Source of the DNA: Alistipes sp.
Lineage (GTDB): Bacteria > Bacteroidota > Bacteroidia > Bacteroidales > Rikenellaceae
Reading direction: 5' to 3'
Assembly: GCA_017504265.1 (NCBI GenBank)
Contig: JAFVRN010000020.1
Coordinates: forward strand, 39,079-103,078
Length of the DNA: 64,000 nt
This document shows, piece after piece, positions 54,612 through 63,890 of this stretch. Position 1 is the first letter of the stretch, and each line of letters opens with the position of its first letter. Under the pieces are notes generated by a model that was not told where the DNA came from, ran no database searches, and worked only from the letters and a program-made list of their open reading frames with translations. A program made the translations under genes and the position numbers.

Positions 54612-55499
54612 ATGATACAGGAGAAATTAAGGGGTGTGGGTGTAGCACTTATAACACCTTTTAACGATTATGAGATTGACTATGATGCTCTCAGTCGTAT
54701 GATTGAGCGTGTCATAGAGGGTGGCGTGGACTATATCGTGGCTCTCGGCTCTACGGCCGAGACGGCAACACTATCGCAGACGGAGCGTCAGGCGGTATTG
54801 CGCTTTGTCGTGGAACGTGCAGCAGGACGTGTGCCCATCGTAGCGGGTATGGGTAGCAACGACACGCGCGCACTCTGCACACAGCTACGCAGCTACGACC
54901 TCAGCGGCACGTCAGCAATACTTAGCGTCGTACCCTACTACAACAAACCTTCGCAGGAGGGTATATACCGCCACTACATGGCCGTAGCCGAGGCATCACC
55001 CGTACCCGTAATCATCTACAATGTGCCGGGGCGCACGGGAGTGAATATGAGTGCCGAGACCACACTGCGCCTGGCCCACGACAGCAAAAATATAGTAGCG
55101 GTAAAGGAGGCATCGGGAGATATTGAGCAGATGCAACGCATATTGGATGGCCGTCCCGATGATTTTCTTGTACTATCGGGTGACGACGGTATAACCATAG
55201 AACTTGTAAAGCGTGGCGGCGACGGAGTTATATCGGTTGCGGCCAACGCCTTTCCCAAGAAGTTCTGCCGATGTATACACGATGCCCTCGATGGCGATAT
55301 TGCCACAGCCGAGAGAGCCATGGAGAGCTTTGCAGAGCCTCTACACCTGCTATTCTGCGAAGGCAACCCTACGGGAGTCAAGTGTATGACAGCGGTGATG
55401 GGGGTAACACAAGATGAGCCACGCCTGCCCCTTGTTGCCGGCAGCGAAGCACTCCACAACGAGATGAAAAAGGTGGTTCGCAAATACGAATTGGAGTAG
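54612..55499 (+). CDS. dapA: 4-hydroxy-tetrahydrodipicolinate synthase
   Basis: A 295-residue TIM-barrel aldolase condensing pyruvate and aspartate semialdehyde, the first committed step of the DAP/lysine branch. The Schiff-base Lys165 is in VAVKEASGD and Tyr136 in VIIYNVPGRTG; GSTAETATLS holds the conserved Thr pair. It supplies meso-DAP for the MurE encoded at the other end of the window. Confidence 0.96.
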   Translation: MIQEKLRGVGVALITPFNDYEIDYDALSRMIERVIEGGVDYIVALGSTAETATLSQTERQAVLRFVVERAAGRVPIVAGMGSNDTRALCTQLRSYDLSGTSAILSVVPYYNKPSQEGIYRHYMAVAEASPVPVIIYNVPGRTGVNMSAETTLRLAHDSKNIVAVKEASGDIEQMQRILDGRPDDFLVLSGDDGITIELVKRGGDGVISVAANAFPKKFCRCIHDALDGDIATAERAMESFAEPLHLLFCEGNPTGVKCMTAVMGVTQDEPRLPLVAGSEALHNEMKKVVRKYELE

Positions 55500-55537
55500 G
55501 ATGTACGTTGGTCGAATATAACCAAATGGGAACGATT

Positions 55538-56299
55538 ATGCGACGACTGATATCGATACTGTTACTCCTTATATTAGGCACGGGTGGCATTATGGCACAA
55601 ATGGAGCAGAGCACAGTGCTACGCATCCCCGACGAGGAGGATATAATATCTCAAACGCTGGCCACCTCCTCGCCATACTACTATACCAACCTGATGCTCA
55701 AATATCGTAATGGGGAGCAGAGACTCACCGACGAGGAGTACTACTATCTATACTACGGCTTTGTATACCAGGAGGATTATAGACCATTCACCGAGAACAA
55801 GGCTCTCGACCGTATGCTTTCCTTCGTAAGCGGCCTAAACCCCGAGAAGCCAACCGTAGGTCAGTTGGAGTCGATAATCGAGGCGGGCATACAGGCTATG
55901 GAGCTTGACCCGTTCAACCCCAAGGTACTCAATATGTTGGCATATGCCTACGGAGCGTTGGACGACCCCAAGCGCGAGGAGCTCTATTTCACCCATCTGA
56001 ACGGCATACTACGCGCCATAGAGTCCTCGGGAACAGGGCGCAAGGAGGAGTCTCCGTGGCATATACTTATGTTCTCGCACGCCTACGACCTGCTTGCATC
56101 GAAGGGTTACACCTACAACGAGGCACGCATCATAAGTCGCACGACGGAGTACATACCGCTACTCAAAAAGAGTCACGACCGCATCAAAGGGTTCTACTTC
56201 GACTACAGCCGTGTATATCGCAACAAACCCGACGATGTGACATTCAAACGCGACCGCACATGGCAGTTCAACAACCTTAAACCACAGGAGTATAAATAG
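55538..56299 (+). CDS. DUF4919 exported protein
   Basis: A 253-residue protein starting MRRLISILLLLILGTGGIMA-Q, a clear signal peptide; an upstream TTG at 55508 would add ten residues. The body is alpha-helical with a TPR-like segment (IIEAGIQAMELDPFNPKVLNMLAYAYGAL) and a Tyr-rich region (ITDEEYYYLYYGF-like). The pattern matches DUF4919, known from Bacteroidota without a function. It lies 38 nt after dapA and 28 nt before the C11 peptidase. Confidence 0.75.
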   Translation: MRRLISILLLLILGTGGIMAQMEQSTVLRIPDEEDIISQTLATSSPYYYTNLMLKYRNGEQRLTDEEYYYLYYGFVYQEDYRPFTENKALDRMLSFVSGLNPEKPTVGQLESIIEAGIQAMELDPFNPKVLNMLAYAYGALDDPKREELYFTHLNGILRAIESSGTGRKEESPWHILMFSHAYDLLASKGYTYNEARIISRTTEYIPLLKKSHDRIKGFYFDYSRVYRNKPDDVTFKRDRTWQFNNLKPQEYK

Positions 56300-56327
56300 C
56301 ATACTAACCATTTGTACGATACCAGAG

Positions 56328-57818
56328 ATGAAGATACTACGCATTTGCACCACAGCATTACTGCTAATCCTCACGCTTGCAAGCTGCGAGGAGGGAGAAA
56401 AAAGACTGTACAGCATAAATATCGATAAGCAGGTGAGCTGCCTCTACACCGAGCATAGCTTCGATGTAGAGTACACGATAAGTGCATTACAACCCGACAT
56501 CGCCGAGGATTCATTTACCATATCCGTAGACACCGATGCCGAGTGGATTACCGGCATCTCGTCTACCGAGCAGGGAGTGTTGAGCATCAGCGTTGCCGAG
56601 AACGTGGGCGCGCTGCGCAGCGGCACAATAACCATCACATCGCCAAACATAGTCACCACAAAGGTGGAGGTGACACAGATCGCAGCCCCACAGGCCGAGG
56701 TCAAGCACACCATCATACACTACTTCTTCGGCACAAGCCTCAGCCGCTACTTCAAGACCAACCGTGAGGATGCGGCCGAGAGCATTGCAAGTGGTATTCT
56801 CGGTAGCGATAACCGCTATGTATATCTCATGCAGAAGAGTGCCAGCGAGGCATACATTGCAGAGATGTGCTACGATCCGGTGAACGGAGAGGTGTTGGAG
56901 CGACACGTAGCCGACATTATCCTCGATGCCGGCAAGCCTCTCAGCGAGCTTATAGCCGACAATATGGCTATGCTGCGCATGGCGGCTCCGGCACAAAGCT
57001 ATGGTCTTATACTTGCCGGCCACGGCCAGGGTTGGGTTACAAAGGATGACATCAACAGTGACAGCCCCATAGAGTTTGGTGCGGCCGGCAATAGCAATCC
57101 GTGGTATCCGGCATTGGGTGCCGAGACCACACGTGCCTTTGGCGAGAATAACGTGCAGTGCGACATAAGCGAGCTTGCAGAAGGTCTTATGCCGACCGAT
57201 GGCAACAGCTATGAATATCTGCTCTTCGATGCCTGTTTTATGGCCAACGTGGAGACATTGTACGACCTGCGCAATATCGCCGAGTATATCATAGCCTCGC
57301 CATGTGAGATTATGGGACGCGGCTTCCCCTACCACCGCACACTGCCACACCTCGTAGAGGGTCAGCGTGACCTCGATGCTGCAGCCCGCAGCTACTACAC
57401 CTACTATCGTGACGACTATACGGGTAATGCACGTTGCGGCTCTATCGCACTTATCGACTGCTCGGAGTTGGAACCTTTGGCCGAGGCTACACGACAGGTA
57501 GCAGCTACGATGGTCGAGGAGTATGACAGAAGCACCTTGCAGACATACGAGGGACAGAGCCAGCACTCGTTCTACGACTTTGGAGAGTGGGCAACGACGG
57601 TAGCCACAGACCATATGGCACTCAAAGCATTCGACGAGCAACTATCACGCACCGTGACAGCCAAGTATACATTGCCCTCGTTCTACTCGGCATTGGGCAC
57701 AGCGGGAACATATCCCATCGACGAGAGCATATATTCGGGCATTACCACCTCGGCACCAAGCACACTATACGAGACATCGTGGCGTAACACATCGTGGTAC
57801 AAGAGAGTATGGATGTAG
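56328..57818 (+). CDS. Clostripain-type (C11) cysteine peptidase lipoprotein with BACON domain
   Basis: A 496-residue predicted lipoprotein (lipobox TLASC, Cys20). Residues of about 30-118 form a BACON domain (EWITGISSTEQGVLSISVAEN and ending TTKVEVTQIAAP). A C11 peptidase domain follows with the dyad His232 in LILAGHGQGWV and Cys303 in LLFDACFMANVE. C11 peptidases such as clostripain cut after Arg or Lys and are usually calcium-dependent and self-processing. Surface or periplasmic location is inferred. It is the last gene before ffh. Confidence 0.88.
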   Translation: MKILRICTTALLLILTLASCEEGEKRLYSINIDKQVSCLYTEHSFDVEYTISALQPDIAEDSFTISVDTDAEWITGISSTEQGVLSISVAENVGALRSGTITITSPNIVTTKVEVTQIAAPQAEVKHTIIHYFFGTSLSRYFKTNREDAAESIASGILGSDNRYVYLMQKSASEAYIAEMCYDPVNGEVLERHVADIILDAGKPLSELIADNMAMLRMAAPAQSYGLILAGHGQGWVTKDDINSDSPIEFGAAGNSNPWYPALGAETTRAFGENNVQCDISELAEGLMPTDGNSYEYLLFDACFMANVETLYDLRNIAEYIIASPCEIMGRGFPYHRTLPHLVEGQRDLDAAARSYYTYYRDDYTGNARCGSIALIDCSELEPLAEATRQVAATMVEEYDRSTLQTYEGQSQHSFYDFGEWATTVATDHMALKAFDEQLSRTVTAKYTLPSFYSALGTAGTYPIDESIYSGITTSAPSTLYETSWRNTSWYKRVWM

Positions 57819-57838
57819 GAAGTTTCAAAAATAATTCA

Positions 57839-57846
57839 TACCTTTG
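57839..57846 (+). promoter_or_regulatory. Promoter -7 box of ffh
   Basis: TACCTTTG, 36 nt before the ffh start codon; no good -33 box is visible. Confidence 0.65.
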
Positions 57847-57882
57847 TGCGCTTTTTTATGATATTAATAAATAGAGAGATAT

Positions 57883-59223
57883 ATGTTTGAAAATCTAACC
57901 GAGAAACTCGAACGATCGTTTAAGATTCTTAAAGGCGAGGGTCGTATCACCGAGATCAACATCGCCGAGACACTTAAAGAGATACGCCGTGCGCTTATCG
58001 ATGCCGACGTAAACTACAAGGTTGCCAAGAACTTTACCGATGAGGTTAAGCAGAAGGCCTTGGGTCAGGATGTGTTACGTTCGGTGAAGCCCGGACAGAT
58101 GATGACCAAGATTGTGCGCGATGAGCTGGCTGCACTTATGGGTGGCACGGCTACCGACATCAAGCTCGAAGGTACTCCTGCCGTAATTCTTATCGCCGGT
58201 CTTCAAGGTTCGGGTAAGACGACATTCTCGGGTAAACTCGCAGCACACATCAAGAGCAAGAAGGGACGTCAGGTGTTACTCGTAGCCGGCGACGTATACC
58301 GTCCTGCGGCTATCGACCAGCTCAAAATCCTCGGCCAGCAGGTAGGCGTAGAGGTATACACCGAGGAGGGCAACAACAACCCTGTACAGATAGCGCAGAA
58401 CGCTATTCGCTATGCTCGCGAGAAGTCATACAATACGGTTATCGTCGATACCGCCGGCCGTCTTGCCGTAGACGAGGCCATGATGCAGGAGATTACGGCA
58501 ATCAAGGCTGCGGTAAACCCTTCGGAGACACTCTTCGTTGTGGACTCGATGACGGGTCAGGATGCAGTAAATACGGCCAAGGAGTTCAACGACCGCCTCG
58601 ACTTCGACGGCGTTGTACTCACCAAGCTCGATGGTGATACTCGCGGTGGTGCGGCCATCTCTATCCGCTCGGTGGTAGACAAGCCGCTTAAATTCATCTC
58701 GGCAGGTGAGAAGATGGATTCGCTGCAGGTATTCCACCCCGAGCGTATGGCAGACCGCATCCTCGGCATGGGTGATGTGGTATCGCTGGTGGAACGCGCT
58801 CAGGAGCAGTTCGACGAGGAGCAGGCACGTAAGCTCAAGAAGAAGCTTATCAAGAATGAGTTTAACTTCAACGACTTCCGCGATCAGATTAATCAAATCA
58901 AGAAGATGGGTAATCTGAAAGACCTCGCATCGATGATACCGGGCATGGGCAAGATGCTCAAAAATGTGGATATCCCCGATGATGCCTTCAAACAGACAGA
59001 GGCTATAATCGACTCTATGACACCCGCCGAACGAGAGAACCCCGAGATTATCAATGCACGTCGCCGTGAGCGTATAGCCAAGGGCTCGGGTACTACAATG
59101 GCCGATGTCAATCGTCTGCTCAAGCAGTTCGACGACACGCGTAAGATGATGCGTACGGTAGCCGGCGGCGGCCTGCAAAAGCAGATGCAACGTATGCAGC
59201 GTGGCGGTATGCGTCGCCGCTAA
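57883..59223 (+). CDS. ffh: Signal recognition particle GTPase Ffh
   Basis: A 446-residue protein with an N domain, a GTPase G domain (GLQGSGKTT with Lys112, DTAGRLAVDE, TKLDGDTRGGAA) and a Met-rich M domain ending GGLQKQMQRMQRGGMRRR. It binds signal sequences on ribosomes with the 4.5S RNA and docks on FtsY. Full length. The 4.5S RNA gene is not visible in the window. Confidence 0.97.
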   Translation: MFENLTEKLERSFKILKGEGRITEINIAETLKEIRRALIDADVNYKVAKNFTDEVKQKALGQDVLRSVKPGQMMTKIVRDELAALMGGTATDIKLEGTPAVILIAGLQGSGKTTFSGKLAAHIKSKKGRQVLLVAGDVYRPAAIDQLKILGQQVGVEVYTEEGNNNPVQIAQNAIRYAREKSYNTVIVDTAGRLAVDEAMMQEITAIKAAVNPSETLFVVDSMTGQDAVNTAKEFNDRLDFDGVVLTKLDGDTRGGAAISIRSVVDKPLKFISAGEKMDSLQVFHPERMADRILGMGDVVSLVERAQEQFDEEQARKLKKKLIKNEFNFNDFRDQINQIKKMGNLKDLASMIPGMGKMLKNVDIPDDAFKQTEAIIDSMTPAERENPEIINARRRERIAKGSGTTMADVNRLLKQFDDTRKMMRTVAGGGLQKQMQRMQRGGMRRR

Positions 59224-59253
59224 CCCATACCTTATATAATAACGGAGCAAGCG

Positions 59254-59598
59254 ATGGGAGAGAGGGGAGAGAGGAGTACAAAGCAGGTACGTATACGTAT
59301 GGGCATCATACTCGGCGTATTGCTACTCATAGGTGCAGCAGGTATTTGGCTATACAACCGTGAGGTTACGTTTGCGGAGTACCAAAACCAGATTGGTCGC
59401 ATTGCCAAGGAGCAACAACGCTTCATCGAGCGCAACGATGTCTACGGCTCGCAGCTAAAAATAGGACAGGCCGAGCAGGTATACGACCTTGCAAAGGGGG
59501 AGTACAAGCGTAGAGCCGACAAGCTGCGTACCGCAATCGATAGTATGTATGCTGCGCACAACAGCCTCGCCACAACAACCGAGGCGGCCGAGGAGTAG
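59254..59598 (+). CDS. Small single-pass membrane protein
   Basis: A 114-residue protein with one membrane segment (GIILGVLLLIGAAGIWLY, about 17-35) and a helical, charged C-terminal part (FAEYQNQIGRIAKEQQRFIERN and beyond) with coiled-coil character. I do not recognise a family. It lies 30 nt after ffh and is followed by a terminator, so it is probably cotranscribed with ffh. Confidence 0.7.
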   Translation: MGERGERSTKQVRIRMGIILGVLLLIGAAGIWLYNREVTFAEYQNQIGRIAKEQQRFIERNDVYGSQLKIGQAEQVYDLAKGEYKRRADKLRTAIDSMYAAHNSLATTTEAAEE

Positions 59599-59620
59599 TG
59601 CAAATAGATAGCATCAAGAG

Positions 59621-59652
59621 AGGGGTTGTCCAACAAAGGTTGAGCAACCCCT
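59621..59652 (+). terminator. Rho-independent terminator
   Basis: AGGGGTTG pairs with CAACCCCT, with an inner CAAC/GTTG stem, followed by TTCTT. It ends the ffh transcript. Confidence 0.8.
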
Positions 59653-59707
59653 TTCTTAGTAGACGTAGAATAGCGGAAACTGTTTTGAAGCTCCTTGCAG
59701 ATAGCTA

Positions 59708-59917
59708 CTAACCGACCTCGTGTATCACCTCCAACAGACTATCTGCGAAACATGCCGACGTAGGCACAAAACGACGACTGCATACAGGACAGAAGAAGGG
59801 AGCATCATCGTCGATACGCTCACCACAATCCACACAGCTGCATACGAAGCCTATGCCCGTCTGATGCTCGAACGCCGTACCACAACGCTCGCAGCATACT
59901 CTATATATTACACCCAT
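59708..59917 (-). CDS. Small zinc-ribbon-like protein
   Basis: A 69-residue protein with four CxxC-type pairs or knuckles: CCERC, CSCVDC and CPVC. The spacing suggests one or two zinc ribbons, a form found in small nucleic-acid-binding or regulatory proteins. I do not recognise a named family. A TACCTTTG box lies 21-28 nt upstream of the ATG, which supports a real gene. Confidence 0.65.
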   Translation of the reverse strand: MGVIYRVCCERCGTAFEHQTGIGFVCSCVDCGERIDDDAPFFCPVCSRRFVPTSACFADSLLEVIHEVG

Positions 59918-59937
59918 ACATCAATAGTTTTATGGTG

Positions 59938-59945
59938 CAAAGGTA
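59938..59945 (-). promoter_or_regulatory. Promoter -7 box of the zinc-ribbon gene
   Basis: Complement reads TACCTTTG, starting 21 nt upstream of the zinc-ribbon start codon. Confidence 0.6.
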
Positions 59946-60040
59946 GTCGGCACGTTTGACAGCTTGCGTCAAAACCAAAAAAAACAAGAGCGTGTCCCGA
60001 AGAACATGGCTTTTAATTTTTAACTGATTGATTTTCAGTG

Positions 60041-60163
60041 TTAGTTTTTTACAATATTGCGAAATCCTACATAGAAGGCTACATAGAGGTCGTAATCAAA
60101 CCAAAAAACTACGAATGCAAAGGTATATAAAACTTTTGAAAGTAAAGCACTGAAATCAAGCAT
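60041..60163 (-). CDS. Possible 40-codon hydrophobic small protein (doubtful)
   Basis: In a ~338-nt gene-poor stretch (59918-60255) the minus strand has an open frame starting at an ATG (complement of 60161-60163) with a hydrophobic, aromatic product (segments SKVLYTFAFVVFWF and DYDLYVAFYVGFRNIVKN). A TACCTTTG promoter-like box (complement of 60118-60125) lies inside it, which argues either for a shorter transcript or for chance. Could be a remnant of a mobile element; nothing else is visible in this stretch except the hairpin at 60188-60237. Confidence 0.25.
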   Translation of the reverse strand: MLDFSALLSKVLYTFAFVVFWFDYDLYVAFYVGFRNIVKN

Positions 60164-60187
60164 CTTTTGAGAATGCAATGTGAATAA

Positions 60188-60237
60188 AAATCAGGCGTAT
60201 GCTGTGGACTATACAAAGCCCGACATACGCCTGATTT
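60188..60237 (-). terminator. Hairpin terminator of the P-loop gene
   Basis: AAATCAGGCGTATG (60188-60201) pairs perfectly with CATACGCCTGATTT (60224-60237), 14 bp around a 22-nt loop, followed on the minus strand by TTATTC. It lies 18 nt beyond the P-loop gene stop. Confidence 0.75.
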
Positions 60238-60255
60238 AATACTTCACAATAGAAA

Positions 60256-60636
60256 CTATATATGTTGCAAGACCTCCTTTGCCGTGGCTATATTTTCCCT
60301 GTCGCCTCGCTTCTCCTTTTTGATGTACACAACATCGTAGTCAGAGAATATTCTATCAAGTGACGACCGTCTAAAATTGCGACTTGCTGTGATAAGAATA
60401 TCGCAGCCGTCATGGTCAGACACTGTTTTGTGTATATTTTTAAGCAGATCACCAGCAGAACTTATAGCAATATTCTTCCCATTATATAGTAGTTCTGTAT
60501 CAAAATCAGCGTAAGTCTTACCCGAGTTTCTCGGCTTATCAATCTTGGCTCCCTTATATAATAGTAGGTCGTACACCAATCGGATAGAGGTGGTCTTTCC
60601 GCTATTTGGATTACCTTTAATAACAATGATTTTCAT
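60256..60636 (-). CDS. Small P-loop NTPase-like protein
   Basis: A 126-residue protein starting KIIVIKGNPNSGKTTSIRLV, with a clean Walker A (GNPNSGKT, residues 8-15). A possible Walker B is the CDILITASRN strand. It is small for a kinase or ATPase and lacks recognisable partner domains. It starts 12 nt after the collagen-like lipoprotein gene and ends at its own hairpin, so the two may form an operon. Function unknown. Confidence 0.7.
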   Translation of the reverse strand: MKIIVIKGNPNSGKTTSIRLVYDLLLYKGAKIDKPRNSGKTYADFDTELLYNGKNIAISSAGDLLKNIHKTVSDHDGCDILITASRNFRRSSLDRIFSDYDVVYIKKEKRGDRENIATAKEVLQHI

Positions 60637-60648
60637 AAACAGTTGATA

Positions 60649-63600
60649 TTAAAATTCGATTTCCTCTATTCCTGCAAATTCTTCCCATGGATAAATAAAT
60701 TCAGGCCACGACGATTCATCTCTGTAATATTGCTTAACATATGTATTTTTGCACCCTGTGGGGACATAAACCATACAATTCGGCCAATTATAAGTCGAGC
60801 CAAACGCAAGACCTTCGTAACGGCGCTCGATACCCGCCATAGATTCTGGGCGATATGCCAATGTTAAGTTAGATGGCTTACAATATATAGCAGAAAAATT
60901 TAGTGGTGTATATAACTCTGAATCATCTTCCAATGCTGCAAATGCTCCGTATGGCAGTTCTGTGAGTCCTGCTCCAATAAGCAAATATCCTTGAAAACTA
61001 GTGCAGTTTAAGAATGCATTATACTCCAACGATGTTACTGAATCAGGGATAACTAAATTGCCCACCAAAGAGGAACATTCCTCGAATGCACTGACACCAA
61101 TCGTGGCTAACTTATTACCTAAAACAATATTACCAGATAATCCTGAACAATGCTGAAATGCGTAATTATCAATATTCACAACCCCATCACCAATCATAAG
61201 ATTACCAGTAAACCCACTACACTTATAGAATGCATATTTACCAATTGTCGTAACAGAATTAGTTATTACTAAATCACCTGTAAATTTAGAACAATATGTA
61301 AATGCAGACTCCCCAATAGTCTGTACCCCCTCTCCGAGTGTCAATGTACCATCAAATGTACAATTTTGGAAGCAGTAATCACCGATAGAAGTAGTTGCAT
61401 CGGGTATAACAAGATCTCCCTTAATTGATTGACACTGATAAAATGCATATTCGCCGATAGTTTGTACTGTTTCGGGAATATAGATTGAGGTGATGCCCGA
61501 TTGATAGAACGCTCTATTAGGTATTGCTGTCAAATTCCATGGCAACAACACGGTCGGAATGGTTGTCTGCTCCAAACAACTGGCTGGTAGTGTCGTATTA
61601 TCCAAACCCGAAAGATCAAGCAACTGCAAATTTGACATAGTCTTGATAAACTCAAAGTCTATAAAGTTCAGATTGCCTGTTACCGTAAGTTCTTCAACAA
61701 GGTCTTTATTACTTGTGCCCACAAAACTCTCCAATGTTCCCGCCGTTGCGACATGAACACTCTGCGCCGCACCTGCTCTTTGAGAAATTAAGATTGTTTC
61801 AGAGGTAACACCGAGTGCATCAATAAGTTTGACCATTGTGTATCGGACTGCTAATGTTTCGTTCTTCTCCACCGTAAATGTCAATGTTTCGTCACGCATC
61901 ACTACACGGGTTTCCGCAACCGAAATCCAAGATTTGTCGGCTTCGGGGATTTCAACCGTGTAGTCAATATTGGTCGAAAGAGGTACTTGCACTGTTCCGC
62001 CTGCATAATCGACTGTGTATGATTTCGAAGAAACAATAATCACACCCTCAACAAAATTTATTGAGTGCATAATTGTTCGCTCCTTGCCATCGGTCACAAA
62101 GACAAGAATCTCTGTCGGCAGAATAGTTGAGGGTGTGGTAATCTCAATAACACCCGTTGCGTTGTCAGTTTTCTTAACCACAGCACGGAATCCATCTTGT
62201 GCAAGCGCCTTAATAACAGTCTTGTCGTCAGCGCCCGTAATGGTATAACCAATTGTATATGTTTTATCTGCCAAGACACGAATATCCTCGGTTTCGGTAA
62301 AAGTTACCGACAGAGGATGATGTTTCGGAACATCAATTTGTTCACCCGTTGAAAGAGTTAAGTAAACATAGTCTTCGTCTTGTGTAACACTTTGGAAGAA
62401 AGCATCTCCATCTTCGCCTGTTGCCTTGCCGGCTTGTTGCCAAGTCGCACCATTGTCGTATGAGATACACCAATAGTCATCCTCGATTTTCAGTTGAGGA
62501 GTGATTGCATCTTTTCCGTTCTCGCCATCTTTTCCGTGGACTGGAACTCTCTCTCCATTCTCATCTAACAACCATTCCCCATTAATAGTCCAATATAGGA
62601 TATTGTCGGTGTGGTATTTGGCACCTATGATAGGTGTTGCACCATCTATTCCGTTGATACCATCTTTTCCATGATAGATAACAATAGAACCCGACTTTGC
62701 AAAAGTGATTGTATAGCCAATTTGAACCCCATCCTCCATCAGCGGTGTGCAAGAGGAGATATAATCGTTGTTCTGCAACGCATTTACAATCGACTGCAAT
62801 GATGTAATATTGGTGTTCATTTGGTTGCACAAAGTGCGCAACTGCTCAAATGCATACCAAGTCGGCAGTTGGATTTGCGTGCCATCTGCCAAAGTAAATA
62901 CTACATATTCGCTATTAGATGTGTCCACGCTCTGGAAGAAAGAATCGCCATCCTTGCCATCATCACCATTGGTGCCGTTTGTTCCATTTTGACCATCTTT
63001 ACCATCCTCGCCCGTTGCCTTGCCGAGTTGAGTCCACGATGTACCATTGTCGTATGAGATATACCAATAGTCATTTTCGATTTTCAGTTGAGGTGTGATG
63101 CCGTCTTTGCCGTCGGCTCCATTTACGCCATCTTTTCCATCCGCTCCATCTTTTCCATCAGTGCCATTTGCACCGTCTTTTCCATCTTCGCCATCAGCTC
63201 CGTCTTCTCCATTGGCTCCGTCTTGACCGTCTTTGCCGTCAGTGCCTTGTGCTTTGATCTTATTGCCGTTGGCATCGAGCAACCACTCGCCATTCAAAGT
63301 CCAATAGTAGATATTGTCGGTGTCTTGTTTTACTCCGATAATGGGTGTTGAGCCATCCTTACCATCTACTCCGTCTTTACCGTCAGTTCCATTTTGGCCG
63401 TCCTTGCCATCTTTGCCGTGATAAATGGTAATGGGCTGCGATTTGGTAAATGTGATGGTATAGCCGATCGTTTCGCCATCTTTGGTGATGGGTGTAACGC
63501 CTGTAACATAGTCATTGTTCTGCAAAGCCTCTACAATCGTCTGTAACGATGAAATGTTGGTGTTCATCTGTTTGCAGAGCTCTTCGAGTTTGGCAATTCG

Positions 63601-63711
63601 GCTCTCGTGGTCGTTGAGTTTGTCCCAAATCTTTGAATCGTCAAATGATTCACTACATCCTGCGATAATCATCGTTATCGCAACGAGCAAATAGGTAAAT
63701 AGTTTTTTCAT
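60649..63711 (-). CDS. Surface lipoprotein with PL29-type N-terminal modules, collagen-like repeats and BspA LRRs
   Basis: A 1020-residue predicted lipoprotein (lipobox IIAGC, Cys19). It opens with a coiled-coil PL29 N-terminal-type module (SRIAKLEELCKQMNTNISSL; DYVTGVTPITKDGETIGYTI) that recurs at about residues 285-345. Between and after are collagen-like Gly-X-Y runs rich in GKDG, GTDG, GADG and GEDG (about 99-117, 155-205, 233-258). Beta domains (about 470-650, BACON-like) and about eight BspA-type LRR_5 repeats follow (for example YAFYQCQSIKGDLVIPD). Base composition is visibly more AT-rich than the housekeeping genes, suggesting accessory or acquired DNA. Likely a surface adhesin or glycan-interacting protein. 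Confidence 0.85.
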   Translation of the reverse strand: MKKLFTYLLVAITMIIAGCSESFDDSKIWDKLNDHESRIAKLEELCKQMNTNISSLQTIVEALQNNDYVTGVTPITKDGETIGYTITFTKSQPITIYHGKDGKDGQNGTDGKDGVDGKDGSTPIIGVKQDTDNIYYWTLNGEWLLDANGNKIKAQGTDGKDGQDGANGEDGADGEDGKDGANGTDGKDGADGKDGVNGADGKDGITPQLKIENDYWYISYDNGTSWTQLGKATGEDGKDGQNGTNGTNGDDGKDGDSFFQSVDTSNSEYVVFTLADGTQIQLPTWYAFEQLRTLCNQMNTNITSLQSIVNALQNNDYISSCTPLMEDGVQIGYTITFAKSGSIVIYHGKDGINGIDGATPIIGAKYHTDNILYWTINGEWLLDENGERVPVHGKDGENGKDAITPQLKIEDDYWCISYDNGATWQQAGKATGEDGDAFFQSVTQDEDYVYLTLSTGEQIDVPKHHPLSVTFTETEDIRVLADKTYTIGYTITGADDKTVIKALAQDGFRAVVKKTDNATGVIEITTPSTILPTEILVFVTDGKERTIMHSINFVEGVIIVSSKSYTVDYAGGTVQVPLSTNIDYTVEIPEADKSWISVAETRVVMRDETLTFTVEKNETLAVRYTMVKLIDALGVTSETILISQRAGAAQSVHVATAGTLESFVGTSNKDLVEELTVTGNLNFIDFEFIKTMSNLQLLDLSGLDNTTLPASCLEQTTIPTVLLPWNLTAIPNRAFYQSGITSIYIPETVQTIGEYAFYQCQSIKGDLVIPDATTSIGDYCFQNCTFDGTLTLGEGVQTIGESAFTYCSKFTGDLVITNSVTTIGKYAFYKCSGFTGNLMIGDGVVNIDNYAFQHCSGLSGNIVLGNKLATIGVSAFEECSSLVGNLVIPDSVTSLEYNAFLNCTSFQGYLLIGAGLTELPYGAFAALEDDSELYTPLNFSAIYCKPSNLTLAYRPESMAGIERRYEGLAFGSTYNWPNCMVYVPTGCKNTYVKQYYRDESSWPEFIYPWEEFAGIEEIEF

Positions 63712-63890
63712 AGTAATATGATTTTAGTTTAACATTCTACCAAATCAAATTACCATTCTGCTCCTTGATGGTGGGTGTCGATCGGGTAAGTACAAAAAGA
63801 AAGTGTGGAGCAGTTCCGTCTATTTAGTGGTAGGCTCTGACAAAACCCGAAACGAATAAACGATTACAAGACCCCACACCTGTATATGAT

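Noticed and set aside
56511-57641. 376-codon minus-strand frame opposite the C11 peptidase gene
   Set aside because: It is antisense to a gene with intact lipobox, BACON domain and catalytic dyad; no family resemblance in the shadow product.
62940-63440. Direct DNA repeats resembling a CRISPR or satellite
   Set aside because: They encode in-frame Gly-X-Y collagen-like triplets of the lipoprotein and have no spacer structure.
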